From the NCBI GenBank assembly GCA_965221295.1, contig OZ244879.1, positions 1,612,001 through 1,676,000 of the forward strand: a DNA stretch of 64,000 bases, read 5' to 3'. This document shows positions 28,499-37,984 of this stretch, in pieces. The notes beneath the pieces were generated by a model. That model saw only the letters and a program-made list of their open reading frames with translations. It had not been told where the DNA came from and made no database searches. Made by a program: the position numbers and the translations under genes. The stretch's first letter is position 1; each line of letters opens with the position of its first letter. The stretch is from Bin87 sp965221295. GTDB taxonomy: Bacteria; Chloroflexota; Dehalococcoidia; Lucifugimonadales; UBA3495.

Positions 28499-28528
28499 GG
28501 GAGGGCCACCCATTTGGGTAGCCCTCCC
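28499..28528 (-). terminator. Terminator of the LRR surface-protein gene
   Basis: A hairpin with outer arms GGGAGGGC and GCCCTCCC and inner arms ACCC and GGGT is followed on the minus strand by CCTTTTGTGCTTTT. It lies 67 bp after the stop codon of the LRR gene and fits an intrinsic terminator. Confidence 0.75.
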
Positions 28529-28594
28529 TATTTGGATCCGTGAACGATCCGGGACCGTCCCGGTTCTCACCCCTGCATCATCCTCCCAACCACC

Positions 28595-31500
28595 CTATGG
28601 GGTTGCAGACTCCACGCTGCTGGGGTCGCTCCACGGGTCGGAACAGCCGGGGCTGTACACAAACACCCGCACGTCGTACTCCTCCGGGTCCAGGGTCACC
28701 CCCACCTGGCCGTAGTCGCCGTGTCCCGCCGAAGCGTCGATGGTGAAGGTCTCCGAAGCGATCTGGTTTTCGCCAAAGTTCTTGAAGACCTCGTAGGCCC
28801 CGCTGTCGGCATTGTTTGCCAAAGCTCCCTCATCCACATCCCCGGCCGAACGCCAGGCGGAGACTGACGCCTTTTTGTAATGCACATCGTAGCCCGAGAC
28901 GGTTCCGGTGATGTAGCAGGACGTGCCCTCCCACTTCCACGTGACCGTCAGGCTATTGGGGCTGCTGCCGGCGGCAAGGGAGGTGATCTCCGGCGCGACC
29001 GGCTTGCCCGCCGCTATGGGCGTGGCGAATTCCTCGTCGGAAGCTGCGCCATCGCCTGCGGAGTTGCTGGCCCTTACTTGGAATGCGTAATCGATCCCGT
29101 TGGTCAGGCCAGTAACCAAATGGCCGGTTGTATTCCCATCGCTGCCAGCAATCAACTGCCATGGGCCGTAGGGGCCACTGGAACGCACCCGATAATGCCA
29201 CTCGTCGGCCTGGCCGTCGGCCTGCCACTGCAACTGAATGCTACCGTCCAAAGGTGTCGCGGTGAAGCCAGAAGGCGCGGACGGCGGGCTGGCGGGCACC
29301 GGCGTGGCAGTGGCCGGAGGTACCCGCGTGGCCGTGGGCGCCGCGGTTGGCTCAGGAGGTTCGGGCGTAGCCGTGGGCGCTGGGGTAGCCGTGGGCGCCG
29401 GAGTAGCCGTGGGTTCAGGTGTTGGTACGGGCGTGGCCGTGGGCGCAGGGGTAGCCGTAGGCGCCGGGGTTGGCGTAGCAGGTTCGGGCGTAGCCGTGGG
29501 CGCTGGGGTAGCCGTGGGCGCCGGGGTAGCCGTGGGTTCAGGTGTTGGTACGGGCGTGGCCGTGGGCGCAGGGGTAGCCGTAGGCGCCGGGGTTGGCGTA
29601 GCAGGTTCGGGCGTAGCCGCGGGCGCTGGGGTAGCCGTGGGCGCCGGGGTAGCCGTGGGTTCAGGTGTTGGTACGGGCGTGGCCGTGGGCGCAGGGGTAG
29701 CCGTAGGCGCCGGTGTGGCCGTCGGTTGCTGGGTAGCGGTCGGCGCCGGCGTGGCGGTAGGCTCAGGTGTTGGCGTTGCTGTGGGCTGCGGCGTGGCCGT
29801 GGGGGCCGTCGTAGGCGTGAGCGTGGGTGTGGGCCCCGGTGTCGGCGTGAGCGTGGGGACTGGCGTCGGAGTCGGAGTGGGGGTTGGACAGGCAGGCATT
29901 GTAGTTGGCTCCCTGTCCTGGATGTTGGAATACCAAGTTGTCAGGTTGGCGGCAAGGCATAGACTGTTCATGTCCAAACTGATGTTGGTGAGATCGGTCA
30001 GATTGGTGAACGTGGATGGAATGGGCCCGGACAGATCGTTATTTCTCAAATGCAATTCGACCAGGTCACTCAGGTCGCCCAACTCCGCTGGTATCGATCC
30101 ACTCAGATCATTGCTGTCAAGGATCAGGAACTCAAGATTGGAGAGGTCGCCCAGTTCCGCTGGTATCGACCCGGTGAGCTTGTTGCCGCCGAGGAACAGA
30201 AATTCGAGACTGGAAAGGTCCCCCAATTCCGCCGGTATCGACCCGGTGAGCTCGTTGAGAGAAAGATGCAGATGCTCGAGAGCGGAAAGATCACCCAGTT
30301 CCGCCGGTATCTCCCCACTCAGGTCGTTTTCTCCAAGTTTTAGCTCCTCGAGTGCGGAGAGGGCGCCTAGTCTCACGGGTATCGACCCACTCAACCCATT
30401 GCCCCTAAGGTCTAGTTCGGTCACTCGCCCGCCGCTTACAGTCACGCCATGCCAGGACGAACTGGGGTCGGTGGTGAAGTCCCACCCGGTGTTGTTGTGC
30501 CAGTTGGGGCCGTCGGTAGCGTTGTAGAGCGCCTGCAAAGCTACCTTATCGGTGGCAAGGCCGCAGGTGGGCAGGGTACGTGGGTCTCTGTCGCGGACCC
30601 CCGCGTACCAGGTGGTCAAGGCCGTTTCGCCGGCGGAAATGCAAACATTGTTGTTGGACAAATCGAACTTTGTGAGATTGGTTAGTCTCGGAAATCTGGA
30701 ATCAAGCGGGCCGTATAGGTCGTTATTTTGCAACTGTATTTCCTGCATTGTAACCCGCCAGCTCAGCGCCCCAGTCACTGGCCCACTCAGGTTGTTGTTT
30801 TGAAGCTCCAACCAACGAATATTGTAGAGGCGACCCAATCCCGGTATCCGCCCACTCAATTGATTGTCGTTGAGGTACAGCCCAGAAAGCCTGATGAGGT
30901 CTCCCAAATCCGGGGGTATTGACCCGGTCAGTTTGTTGTTGTGGAGGTACATATAATCGAGAAAGTAGAGTTTGCCGAGTTCCCTGGGTATAGATCCGCT
31001 CAGTTCGTTTTGGTCAAGGCCCAGAACCTCTAACTTGGACAGTTTGCCCAATTCCGCTGGAATAGATCCTGTGAGATCGTTGCCATAAAGCTCTAGTCTT
31101 TTGAGTTCGGAAAGGTCGCCCAGTTGTTTCGGCATCGTCCCTTTCAAATTGTTGCGGTGGAGATCGAGCTCGGTCACCCTACCCTTGCTTACTGTTACGC
31201 CGTACCAGGACGAACTGGGGTCAGTGGTAAAATCCCACCCTGTCTTGTTGGTCCAGTTGTCGCCGTCGGTAGCGTTGTAGAGGGCCTGCAGAGCTGCCAA
31301 GTCGCAACCGGGCACGGTAGCTGGACGCCTGGTGGCGATGGCTGCGTACCAAGTCTTCAGGGCCGTTTCGTTCTCGACAATGCAAAGGTTGTTATTGACC
31401 AAATTGATTGTATTGAGCTTCGTCAGATCGGTGAATGTGGAAGGAATGGGACCAGACAGATTGTTATCTTGCAGATATAATGTGTTCAGTTTACTCAGGT

Positions 31501-32323
31501 TGGACAATCCTCCGGGTATCGACCCAGTCAACTCATTGCCGTTTAGGTACAGCCCCAAAAGGTTGGAGAGGTTGCCCAATTGGGCGGGTATCGAACCGGT
31601 GAGTTCGTTATCGTCAAGCTGCAGCGAGGTGAGACTACCGAGGTCGCCCAGTTCCTTGGGTATCGACCCACTCAGTTCATTGCGTCTAATTTGCAGGTAC
31701 TCGAGATTGGTGAGTTTGCCCAATTCCGTGGGTATCGACCCGGTGAGATCGTTGTCGTCAAGGCCCAGCGACGTTAGATTGGAGAGGTCGCCCAATTTTG
31801 CGGGTATCGAACCGCTTAGGGAGTTTCGGTTAAGGTACAGGAAATTTAGTTTCGCGAGGTCGCCCAGTTTTTCGGGTACCGAACCGTCTAAATTGTGGCC
31901 GGAGATGTCCAGAAACGTCAGATTGGAGAGGTTGCCCAGTTCCGCTGGTATCGAACCGGAGAGGTTGCCTTGGAATAGAATCAGGCGCTCCAGAGCGGAA
32001 AGGTCTCCCAGTTTCGCGGGTATCGTCCCGTTCAAATTATTGTGGCCGAGTTCCAGCGCGGTCACCCTACCGTTGCTTACGGTTACACCGTGCCAGGACG
32101 AACTGGGGTCGGTGGAGAAGTCCCACCCTGTGTTGTTGTGCCAGTTGGCGCCGTCGGTGGCGTTAAACAGGGCCCGGAGGGCCGCTTTGTCGGTGGCCAG
32201 GCTCGTGTTGGTTGCCTGCCCCGACACTATCGAGGATTGAAGCGCCAGCGCTACACCGAGCAGCAGCGCCGCCGCCGCCAGTATGCCGCCAGCAATGGTC
32301 GCTTCTTTAGAACATTTACTCAT
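28595..32323 (-). CDS. Surface protein with three LRR blocks, Pro/Thr stalk and FN3
   Basis: This 1242-residue protein starts at the ATG at 32323, six bases after GGAGG; a TTG at 32341 is less likely. A secretion signal (GGILAAAALLLGVALAL) is followed by three LRR blocks at about 45-335, 340-585 and 590-810. Each opens with a cap (LFNATDGANWHNNTGWDF or similar) and has LxLxxNxLTGSIPAELGxLxxL repeats. Residues 815-1005 are a Pro/Thr/Ala stalk encoded by tandem 123-bp repeats. FN3 (about 1010-1100) and a C-terminal FN3-like domain with paired Cys (SCYITG, PGCSDPW) follow. No anchor is visible. It is probably an extracellular binding protein, related in its LRR part to the gene at position 1. 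Confidence 0.87.
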   Translation of the reverse strand: MSKCSKEATIAGGILAAAALLLGVALALQSSIVSGQATNTSLATDKAALRALFNATDGANWHNNTGWDFSTDPSSSWHGVTVSNGRVTALELGHNNLNGTIPAKLGDLSALERLILFQGNLSGSIPAELGNLSNLTFLDISGHNLDGSVPEKLGDLAKLNFLYLNRNSLSGSIPAKLGDLSNLTSLGLDDNDLTGSIPTELGKLTNLEYLQIRRNELSGSIPKELGDLGSLTSLQLDDNELTGSIPAQLGNLSNLLGLYLNGNELTGSIPGGLSNLSKLNTLYLQDNNLSGPIPSTFTDLTKLNTINLVNNNLCIVENETALKTWYAAIATRRPATVPGCDLAALQALYNATDGDNWTNKTGWDFTTDPSSSWYGVTVSKGRVTELDLHRNNLKGTMPKQLGDLSELKRLELYGNDLTGSIPAELGKLSKLEVLGLDQNELSGSIPRELGKLYFLDYMYLHNNKLTGSIPPDLGDLIRLSGLYLNDNQLSGRIPGLGRLYNIRWLELQNNNLSGPVTGALSWRVTMQEIQLQNNDLYGPLDSRFPRLTNLTKFDLSNNNVCISAGETALTTWYAGVRDRDPRTLPTCGLATDKVALQALYNATDGPNWHNNTGWDFTTDPSSSWHGVTVSGGRVTELDLRGNGLSGSIPVRLGALSALEELKLGENDLSGEIPAELGDLSALEHLHLSLNELTGSIPAELGDLSSLEFLFLGGNKLTGSIPAELGDLSNLEFLILDSNDLSGSIPAELGDLSDLVELHLRNNDLSGPIPSTFTNLTDLTNISLDMNSLCLAANLTTWYSNIQDREPTTMPACPTPTPTPTPVPTLTPTPGPTPTLTPTTAPTATPQPTATPTPEPTATPAPTATQQPTATPAPTATPAPTATPVPTPEPTATPAPTATPAPAATPEPATPTPAPTATPAPTATPVPTPEPTATPAPTATPAPTATPEPATPTPAPTATPAPTATPVPTPEPTATPAPTATPAPTATPEPPEPTAAPTATRVPPATATPVPASPPSAPSGFTATPLDGSIQLQWQADGQADEWHYRVRSSGPYGPWQLIAGSDGNTTGHLVTGLTNGIDYAFQVRASNSAGDGAASDEEFATPIAAGKPVAPEITSLAAGSSPNSLTVTWKWEGTSCYITGTVSGYDVHYKKASVSAWRSAGDVDEGALANNADSGAYEVFKNFGENQIASETFTIDASAGHGDYGQVGVTLDPEEYDVRVFVYSPGCSDPWSDPSSVESATP
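29358..29726 (-). repeat. Three tandem 123-bp repeats in the stalk coding region
   Basis: Nearly identical units begin at 29358, 29481 and 29604. Each encodes 41 residues of Pro/Thr/Ala/Val/Glu stalk. The unit length is a multiple of three, so copy-number change would lengthen or shorten the stalk without breaking the frame. Fainter related units flank the block. Confidence 0.9.
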
Positions 32324-32432
32324 TTGCCGCCTCCAAATCAATCGAGAGCCAATTCGGTTGTCGCGTTGGGCGACTGGCGCCGCGAAACCGTTTGTAGTAA
32401 CTCAATTGAGCGCCGCAACCATATCACGGGAG

Positions 32433-33303
32433 CTACCATTTGACAACAAGGTGTACTCGTTCAGTACAATGGGCAGGAAGGGCGAATTGGGAGCGGCAGG
32501 TGGCAAGATATTCGGCCGGAGTGGATCCGTCTAGCGACTGGTGGGGTCGGAACGTGTTGTACACCTGTTCCCAACGGCGCAACGCCTGGTTCAAAGGACC
32601 TAAGGTCAACTCGCCGTCATACAGGTTGGTAGAACTCCTCGGTGTGGTTGCGCCGGGCTCGCTCCACGTAGCCGTTGAGCTTGGGCGACCGAGGTGGCAA
32701 GACGAAGAGTTGGATGCCCTGTTTCTGGCAGGCGGCTTCGAAATCGGCCTGGAATTCGCTGCCTCCGTCCACTTGGACCGCCCTGATGGGGAAGGGCATA
32801 CGCTGTTGCAGGGTGTGGAGGAACTTGGCGGCCAATGCGACGGTGGCCCGGGTATGCACAGAGAGGGTGTCCCTACGAGGCGCCACGTTCCGGGCGGTGA
32901 AGTGTTTCAGGATGACGCCGGGCAGGGGCCGCAGGTCCAGGGTGTCGATCTGCACGATGTCCCCTGGGGCTAGGGCCTGGTATTCCCGTAACTTGCGCAC
33001 CGCGTAGGGCCGTGGCCGGCGCTGGCGTCGGGTGGGCAGGCCCGATCCCGGGGCCGCGCTGAGGAGGCCACCGGCCTTGAGCTGCGAGAGGATGCGTCCC
33101 ACCATTGAGGTGGATACCTGTGAGGTGGATACCTGCCGGCCCAGGCAACGCAGCAGCACAACCAGCTTGTCCCTACCCCAACGAGGGTACCGCTCACGCT
33201 GCTGCCACGCGGCCTGCGCCAACTCCCTGCTCCAACTGGGCCCGCGCTCCCGGTGTGGCCGCCCTCTCCGGTTCACCAGTCCCTCAGGGCCATGCTCCCG
33301 CAT
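32433..33303 (-). pseudogene. Frameshifted DDE (integrase-core) transposase, IS481-like
   Basis: The upstream part (228 residues from 33303) has a basic HTH-like region and an integrase core with VQIDTLDLRPLP (Asp), IRAVQVDGGSEFQADF (Asp) and YVERARRNHTEEFY (Glu). It then stops early at 32617. The natural continuation is in another frame: LYDGELTLGPLNQALRRW, then YNTFRPHQSLDGSTPAEYL, stopping at 32433. The N-terminal HTH seen in IS481 proteins is also missing. A single-base shift near 32635 therefore inactivates it, unless frameshifting is programmed. Clear terminal repeats were not found. Confidence 0.75.
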
Positions 33304-33512
33304 CGGAAATCGGGGCGCCGGGTCCCACTTTCGTTTGCGGAGGGCTAGACAAGATGGTCGTCCGGGGACAGTGGTCCCCTACACATTGTCGTCCCCAATC
33401 CAAAGAGGCTCCCAGCGCTGGGCGCTGGATGTCCTATAGTCTGGGGGACGAAGACCGAATTTAGCTCTGCGCGGCCTTAATTCTCAGTCGGGAGCCCGCG
33501 CATGTGGAAATC

Positions 33513-34235
33513 TCATCCATGACCAGGACGACCTTTTGGGGTCATCAATTTGTCGGTCCCAGAAATACGGAGAGGCCGGTTAAATCGATCGACGGCAAGT
33601 TCTCTCCCGCCTGACCAAACCCACTCGGTCCACTCGGTCCAGTATGGCGCCAACATCCTCCAGCGTCTGAAATACGTGCCATGGGCGGGAAGGGCAGTCA
33701 GGTTGATGGCACCAGGATTGAACACCGTGAGGACTGTGGCCTCAACGTGAGTGGCATTCTCAGAATTGTACTGTTCTTGGAACACGACCTTCTCTTCGCC
33801 GCCCATTTGGTAGAAACCCCTCAACTGGTCCATCGCCACTTCTAACGTGTCGTCGGTAGTGCCTTCTTCACAAACTTGGTCCGCGGTCTCCGCGATTGCC
33901 TTTACCGTGTCGTGCCTACCTCGCGCATCAGCAACAGGGTTAACCATCGTCTGTTTAACCACCTCATTTGCCGCTATAGACATTGCCAGGGCAGCAGTTG
34001 CGGTAGCCACCCTGACCGTCGCCATGTCCCCTAACCGACAAACTGGCAATTCTGCGTCAAGGGTCTCTGTTTCGAGGAGGGCCACAGCTTCGGCGGTCAT
34101 GGCCCGCGCCAACTGGCCTACCGGTCCATAAGCCTGGCCAAGCCCTTGAGTGTACAACAAGCTGATCACGGCATCTTGCATCCCCTGGATGATGGCAGCC
34201 TTCAATTCATCACGTTCGGCCGGTTGGTTTGTCAT
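33513..34235 (-). CDS. Hypothetical protein
   Basis: The 240-residue protein is not recognised. It begins MTNQPAERDELKAAIIQGMQ. The first 110 residues are Ala-rich helices (LARAMTAEAVALLETETLD, ATVRVATATAALAMSIAANE). The rest is mixed, with a Trp-rich segment (YWTEWTEWVWSGGRE) and an aromatic/proline end. No signal peptide or membrane helix is evident, so it is probably cytoplasmic. The start has only a weak ribosome site. It lies alone between a dead transposase and a truncated helicase transcribed divergently. Codon usage looks like real coding DNA. Confidence 0.6.
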   Translation of the reverse strand: MTNQPAERDELKAAIIQGMQDAVISLLYTQGLGQAYGPVGQLARAMTAEAVALLETETLDAELPVCRLGDMATVRVATATAALAMSIAANEVVKQTMVNPVADARGRHDTVKAIAETADQVCEEGTTDDTLEVAMDQLRGFYQMGGEEKVVFQEQYNSENATHVEATVLTVFNPGAINLTALPAHGTYFRRWRMLAPYWTEWTEWVWSGGRELAVDRFNRPLRISGTDKLMTPKGRPGHG

Positions 34236-34284
34236 GCTGAAATACCCATGTTAGATTGTTTCAATTGGTCTTACGGAGGCATGA

Positions 34285-36015
34285 CGAAATCCAGATGCTG
34301 ATGACGTAACCTTCATTGCGAGTAATGTTATCATACTTCCTGACAACACCATCGCAGGGAAGCGGATACTATCCCACGCCGGCCCGCGCCGCTACCCTCT
34401 GGCCGACTACGTGAAGAACTGGATGCGAGGCCGTTTCGACCTGCTGGTGGGCGACGAAGTTCACGAGTACAAGGCTCGCGGGTCCGACCAAGGCATCGCC
34501 GCCGGAGCGCTGGCCGATGCCTGCGGCAAATCGCTCAGCCTTTCGGGAACCTTGATGGGCGGATACAGCTCGACCCTCTTCCATCTGCTGTACCGGTTCT
34601 CGCCGGAGATTCGCTCTGAGTTCGGGCGATCCGAGGAAGGCCGCTGGGTTCAACGTTACGGCTTCCAGGAACCGACCGTCGGGCGCGACGATGACGACCC
34701 GGTGGAGGATGGGCGCAACAGCCGGCGGCGCAAGTACCGCAAGGTCGTGCGAGAGCGGCCCGGATTGGCTCCATCGGCCCTGTTCCGCCTCATCGGCAAC
34801 TCCATCTTCCTCAGGTTGTCCGACGTGGCATCAGGACTGCCCGACTACTCGGAGCGAATCCTGTTGTCGGGGATGGACTCCGAGTTGGATTCCTCCGGCT
34901 ACTCCCAGCGCGGCGCCTACGACCGGCTGTTCACGGTGCTGCGGGACGCCCTGGCCGATGCCTTGAGCCGGGGTTCCAAGCGGCTCTTGGCTGCCTACCT
35001 GCAATCACTTCTGGCCTACCCCGACGGTTGCACACGGGGTGAGAGCGTCTTCGACCCCCAGGATGGCGACCTGCTGGTGCAGGTGCCGCCGCTGACCGAG
35101 GACAAGCTCTACCCCAAGGAGAGGGCCCTGGTTGACCTGGTGGCCGCCGAGCGCATGGCCGGTCGTCGTGTATTGGTGTACGTCACCCACACCGGAAACC
35201 GCGACATCACCGGCCGCATGGACGAAAACCTGACCCGCCATGGCTTCAAGGTGGCGGTGATGAAGGCCGACGCCGTGGCGCCGGAACGCCGGGAGTCCTG
35301 GGTGGCCGATAGGGTCAATGCAGGGGTCGATGTCCTGATCTGCCATCCCCGGCTGGTGCAGACGGGCCTGGACCTCATCGACTTCCCGACGATCTGCTGG
35401 TACGAGACCGACTACTCGGTTTACACCATGCGCCAGGCGTCGCGCCGGTCGTGGCGCATCGGGCAGACCAGGCCGGTGCAGGTGGTCTTCATGGCCTACC
35501 GGAACACCCTCCAGGCCGATGCCCTGAAGCTGGTGGCCAAGAAGCTGCAATCCTCGCTGGCGGTGGAGGGCGAACTCCCAGAGGACGGTCTAGTGGCCTA
35601 CGGCGATGACGGCGACGACCTGATGCTGGCCCTGGCACGCAAGATCGTCAACGGCGACGCCGAGGACGAAGCCGAAACCGTCGAGCAGGTCTTCACCCAA
35701 GCCCGCGACGCCGAATCCGCCGCCGATGAACTGCTGGTGGACGACGACTGGCAGGTGGTGGAGGGTGAACCGGAGTTGGATGAACCGGCAATCATCGGCG
35801 CCGAAGGACTCGACGATCTGGCGGCGTTCAACGGATCCGGCGAGCCAGAGGCCGCCGAAGACCAGCAGTCGCTGTTCTCCTGGGCGGAATTCCTGGCCGA
35901 AGAACCCGAGCCGGTCAGGAAGCGGAGCCGGAAACCGGAACCCGCCGCAGCCTCGCTGTTCCAGTGGGCGCTGGAGCAGGAACGGGAAGCCGAGCCGGTG
36001 GGCGCTGGCCGGTAG
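34285..36015 (+). pseudogene. SNF2-like helicase lacking its N-terminal ATP-binding part
   Basis: The frame is open from 34285 with no good start codon before a GTG at 34411. It contains the Walker B-like DLLVGDEVHEYKARGS, motif III LSLSGTLMGGY and the SNF2 motif VI region YTMRQASRRSWRIGQTRPV. A long acidic C-terminal tail ends in EQEREAEPVGAG. Walker A (GKT) and the Q motif should lie 300-400 residues upstream and are absent, so this copy is 5'-truncated and probably inactive as an ATPase. Intact relatives often neighbour large DNA methyltransferases in defence islands. A decayed homologous tail is at 9052-9420 beside such a methyltransferase. If translated from 34411 it would yield 534 residues. 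Confidence 0.78.
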
Positions 36016-36034
36016 CCCCTGCTAAACCCAACGG

Positions 36035-36094
36035 GATGCCATCGCACGCGCTGCGGTGGCATCCCCAGTGGCCCATGTATGGCGGGTTTTTTTT
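36035..36094 (+). terminator. Hairpin and T-run after the helicase
   Basis: A 12-bp stem (arms GATGCCATCGCA and TGCGGTGGCATC, five-base loop, one wobble) at 36035-36063 lies 20 bp after the helicase stop. A run of eight T follows at 36087-36094. The gap between stem and T-run is longer than usual, so it is a probable rather than certain intrinsic terminator. Confidence 0.6.
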
Positions 36095-36421
36095 GCGTTT
36101 GAGTTATGGTCCTAGGATCGTGCACGGCCTGGCCACTATCGTTTGACCGGCCTAAAACAATTGAGTGTCCTGTACTGGAATCCAGGTCAACGCTACCCAA
36201 TGCTGCCTTCACCGCAGCCATCGCCGAACAGAGGATGTCATATCCTGATGGAATCATCGTTTGAAGGCGAGCTCAAGGAACGCCTGGCAATCTGCGTCGG
36301 GGATCGAATCCTGGCTTTGAAATTCTCGTATTGTCCTTTGTCCTAGCGTCGGTTGATGTTCTTTGACTACCGGCGGTATGCTTGAGATCAGGCATTGTCG
36401 ATTGTCGCTTTCGTTAGCTGT
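36095..36421. other. Gap without gene
   Basis: Nothing was recognised between the terminator and the small minus-strand frame at 36422. Frames that run into it from the helicase region are shadows. Confidence 0.35.
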
Positions 36422-36646
36422 CTATGCCGCCGTCAAAGGATGGATTTCGGAATGGCAGATCGCGCTACCACGGCGCCCGTTGACGACGGGCGAGTAGGCG
36501 GCCATCCGAACTGCGTGGCCGGAAATTAGGTGAAGGTGGTTCCGTGAGCTGCCGTCACGAAGGCGGGTGTGCTCACTATCCAGTTTGGCGCAACGAGTTG
36601 TGGTCCAAGTATCTTCCCCAATCAGTGTGATACGGGTACTGTACAT
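36422..36646 (-). CDS. Possible small protein downstream of the TIR gene
   Basis: A 74-residue frame (begins MYSTRITLIGEDTW, middle LRDGSSRNHLHLISGHAVRM) starts at the ATG at 36646, preceded by AAGG. It follows the TIR-domain gene on the same strand after 112 bp. No family is recognised and it may be a chance frame. It is listed because many TIR defence genes act with a small partner. Confidence 0.3.
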   Translation of the reverse strand: MYSTRITLIGEDTWTTTRCAKLDSEHTRLRDGSSRNHLHLISGHAVRMAAYSPVVNGRRGSAICHSEIHPLTAA

Positions 36647-36758
36647 TTGCCTTGTTCTATTCCTTACAGGGAGTACAAGACAAAGTAAGCGGAGCGGGCC
36701 GCCAGTTGGAGCATCTTAACGCCAGAAGAGGTTGAAGGCCTTGTGCTGCCTTTTCTCA

Positions 36759-37652
36759 TCATAGGATGCCAGCCTGTTTCAAGTGAGCGATCATCTGCTC
36801 GCCGGCCGTCTCCCATCCTGTCGTGAGGGCCTGTTCTCTGGCTACCATGCCAATAGGGTCCTTTCCTTCCAGCTTCACAAACACCCTGTGGATCCCTCGT
36901 TGACAGGCATAGCCCACTTCTTGGTCAGGCCAACCGCCGCCGTGGAAGTCGTCGGTGACGAATCCGACGAATACGTCCATCGTGTTCAGGGCGTTGAGTA
37001 TTTCGTTCTGCCATATTTCGCTGGGATTTATGTCTTCATGGGCAACGAAGCAGCGAAGCCCTTGGCGCTCCAACTCCTCCCTAACCCGAGCAACCTCCTT
37101 ACGACAGGACGCTCGATGACTCAAGAATGCAAGCATTTTCCCACCATGACCGTCGCCCCAAACCCTGTTCATTTCGGAATTGGTCAGCACAACCGGGACA
37201 TTCCCCGCCTCCTTGAGCAATTTGGTGGTTGCCTCGAACAGGTCAATGTCCTTCACCGCCCAATGACTTCTGCTTCGCTCCCAATCGTTCCGGCCTGTCT
37301 TGATTCCGAGGGCTACAAAGGCGGAGTTATCCTTGATTGGAATTTTCGGGTAAACGGTTGGAAGCGTGTAGATGATTCGGTATTGCCCTCCCTCCTCCCG
37401 CACTTCGCTGATACGCCCAATCGAACCTACCACGTCAAAGCCTTCGCAGGTGAACAGGCAAGGGAGTTTCCTCAACGCGTGATAATCGGGACGGCCATCG
37501 ACGGTGAATTTCTGCTTGACTGGATCAGCAGTATAGTAAAACATTCTTGGAGGATAGCCTGGTTCCGGTTTTTCCCAACGATCCAGGTCAAATGGGAGGC
37601 CTTCATAGGTTTCCCAGTAATCCTGCGTCGCCGCCATCAGAAGATTGTACAT
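36759..37652 (-). CDS. TIR-domain protein (putative NADase effector) beside the CRISPR array
   Basis: The 297-residue protein starts at the ATG at 37652 behind AAGGAG. Residues 1-165 form a domain I do not recognise (WETYEGLPFDLDRWEKPEPG, RISEVREEGGQYRIIYTLP). Residues about 170-275 are a TIR fold: MLAFLSHRASCRKEV (box 1), GLRCFVAHEDINPSEIW, DVFVGFVTDDF, and GGWPDQEVGYA with the Glu expected of NAD-cleaving TIR domains. Bacterial TIR proteins usually deplete NAD or make signal nucleotides after infection is sensed, causing abortive defence. It reads away from the array, about 330 bp from the first repeat. A link to CRISPR is by position only; an independent defence gene is equally possible. 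Confidence 0.8.
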   Translation of the reverse strand: MYNLLMAATQDYWETYEGLPFDLDRWEKPEPGYPPRMFYYTADPVKQKFTVDGRPDYHALRKLPCLFTCEGFDVVGSIGRISEVREEGGQYRIIYTLPTVYPKIPIKDNSAFVALGIKTGRNDWERSRSHWAVKDIDLFEATTKLLKEAGNVPVVLTNSEMNRVWGDGHGGKMLAFLSHRASCRKEVARVREELERQGLRCFVAHEDINPSEIWQNEILNALNTMDVFVGFVTDDFHGGGWPDQEVGYACQRGIHRVFVKLEGKDPIGMVAREQALTTGWETAGEQMIAHLKQAGIL

Positions 37653-37984
37653 TGAGATCTCCTTTTCTGTTTCCGTTTGAAATCCAAGTTTGCCAGTAGA
37701 TGCCACCCGTCCGTTTCAGCCCTCCGTGCAGTCTGACCCGTCTTTCCCCAAGCACAGCGGGTGCGAGGCTAAGGTGATGTTACCCTACCCACTAACCACA
37801 AAGCGTTGATGGCCAACCGGAGCGGGTCTTCCTTCAACCGTCAGCGCAGTTGAAAAGTCAGTTCATCAGCAGATGTGTTTCCCCGGCTCTGCAGTCTGGA
37901 GTCGGCTCGGCTTGGCCAACGTACTCTGTCGCCTACGGTAATTCGCGCCGGCATGATAACAATTCCAAACGGACCATACCATGC
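37653..37984 (+). promoter_or_regulatory. Presumed CRISPR leader and TIR promoter region
   Basis: These 332 bp separate the TIR gene from the first repeat. Because crRNAs are inferred to read on the plus strand, the leader should be here. The sequence is not strongly AT-rich. A weak resemblance to a degenerate repeat at 37907-37942 is not accepted. It should also contain the divergent promoter of the TIR gene, whose position is not evident. Confidence 0.45.

Noticed and set aside
28880..30527. Long plus-strand Gly/Arg/Val-rich frames
   Set aside because: They are antisense shadows of the Pro/Thr stalk and LRR coding region on the minus strand.
35598..36257. 219-residue minus-strand frame over the helicase tail
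   Set aside because: It is Ser-rich antisense of the acidic helicase C-terminus with no supporting signal.
37907..37942. Possible degenerate CRISPR repeat upstream of the first repeat
   Set aside because: It shares only scattered bases (TTGGCC, CTC, TAAT) and would leave a 42-bp spacer, unlike the 28-32 bp of the array.
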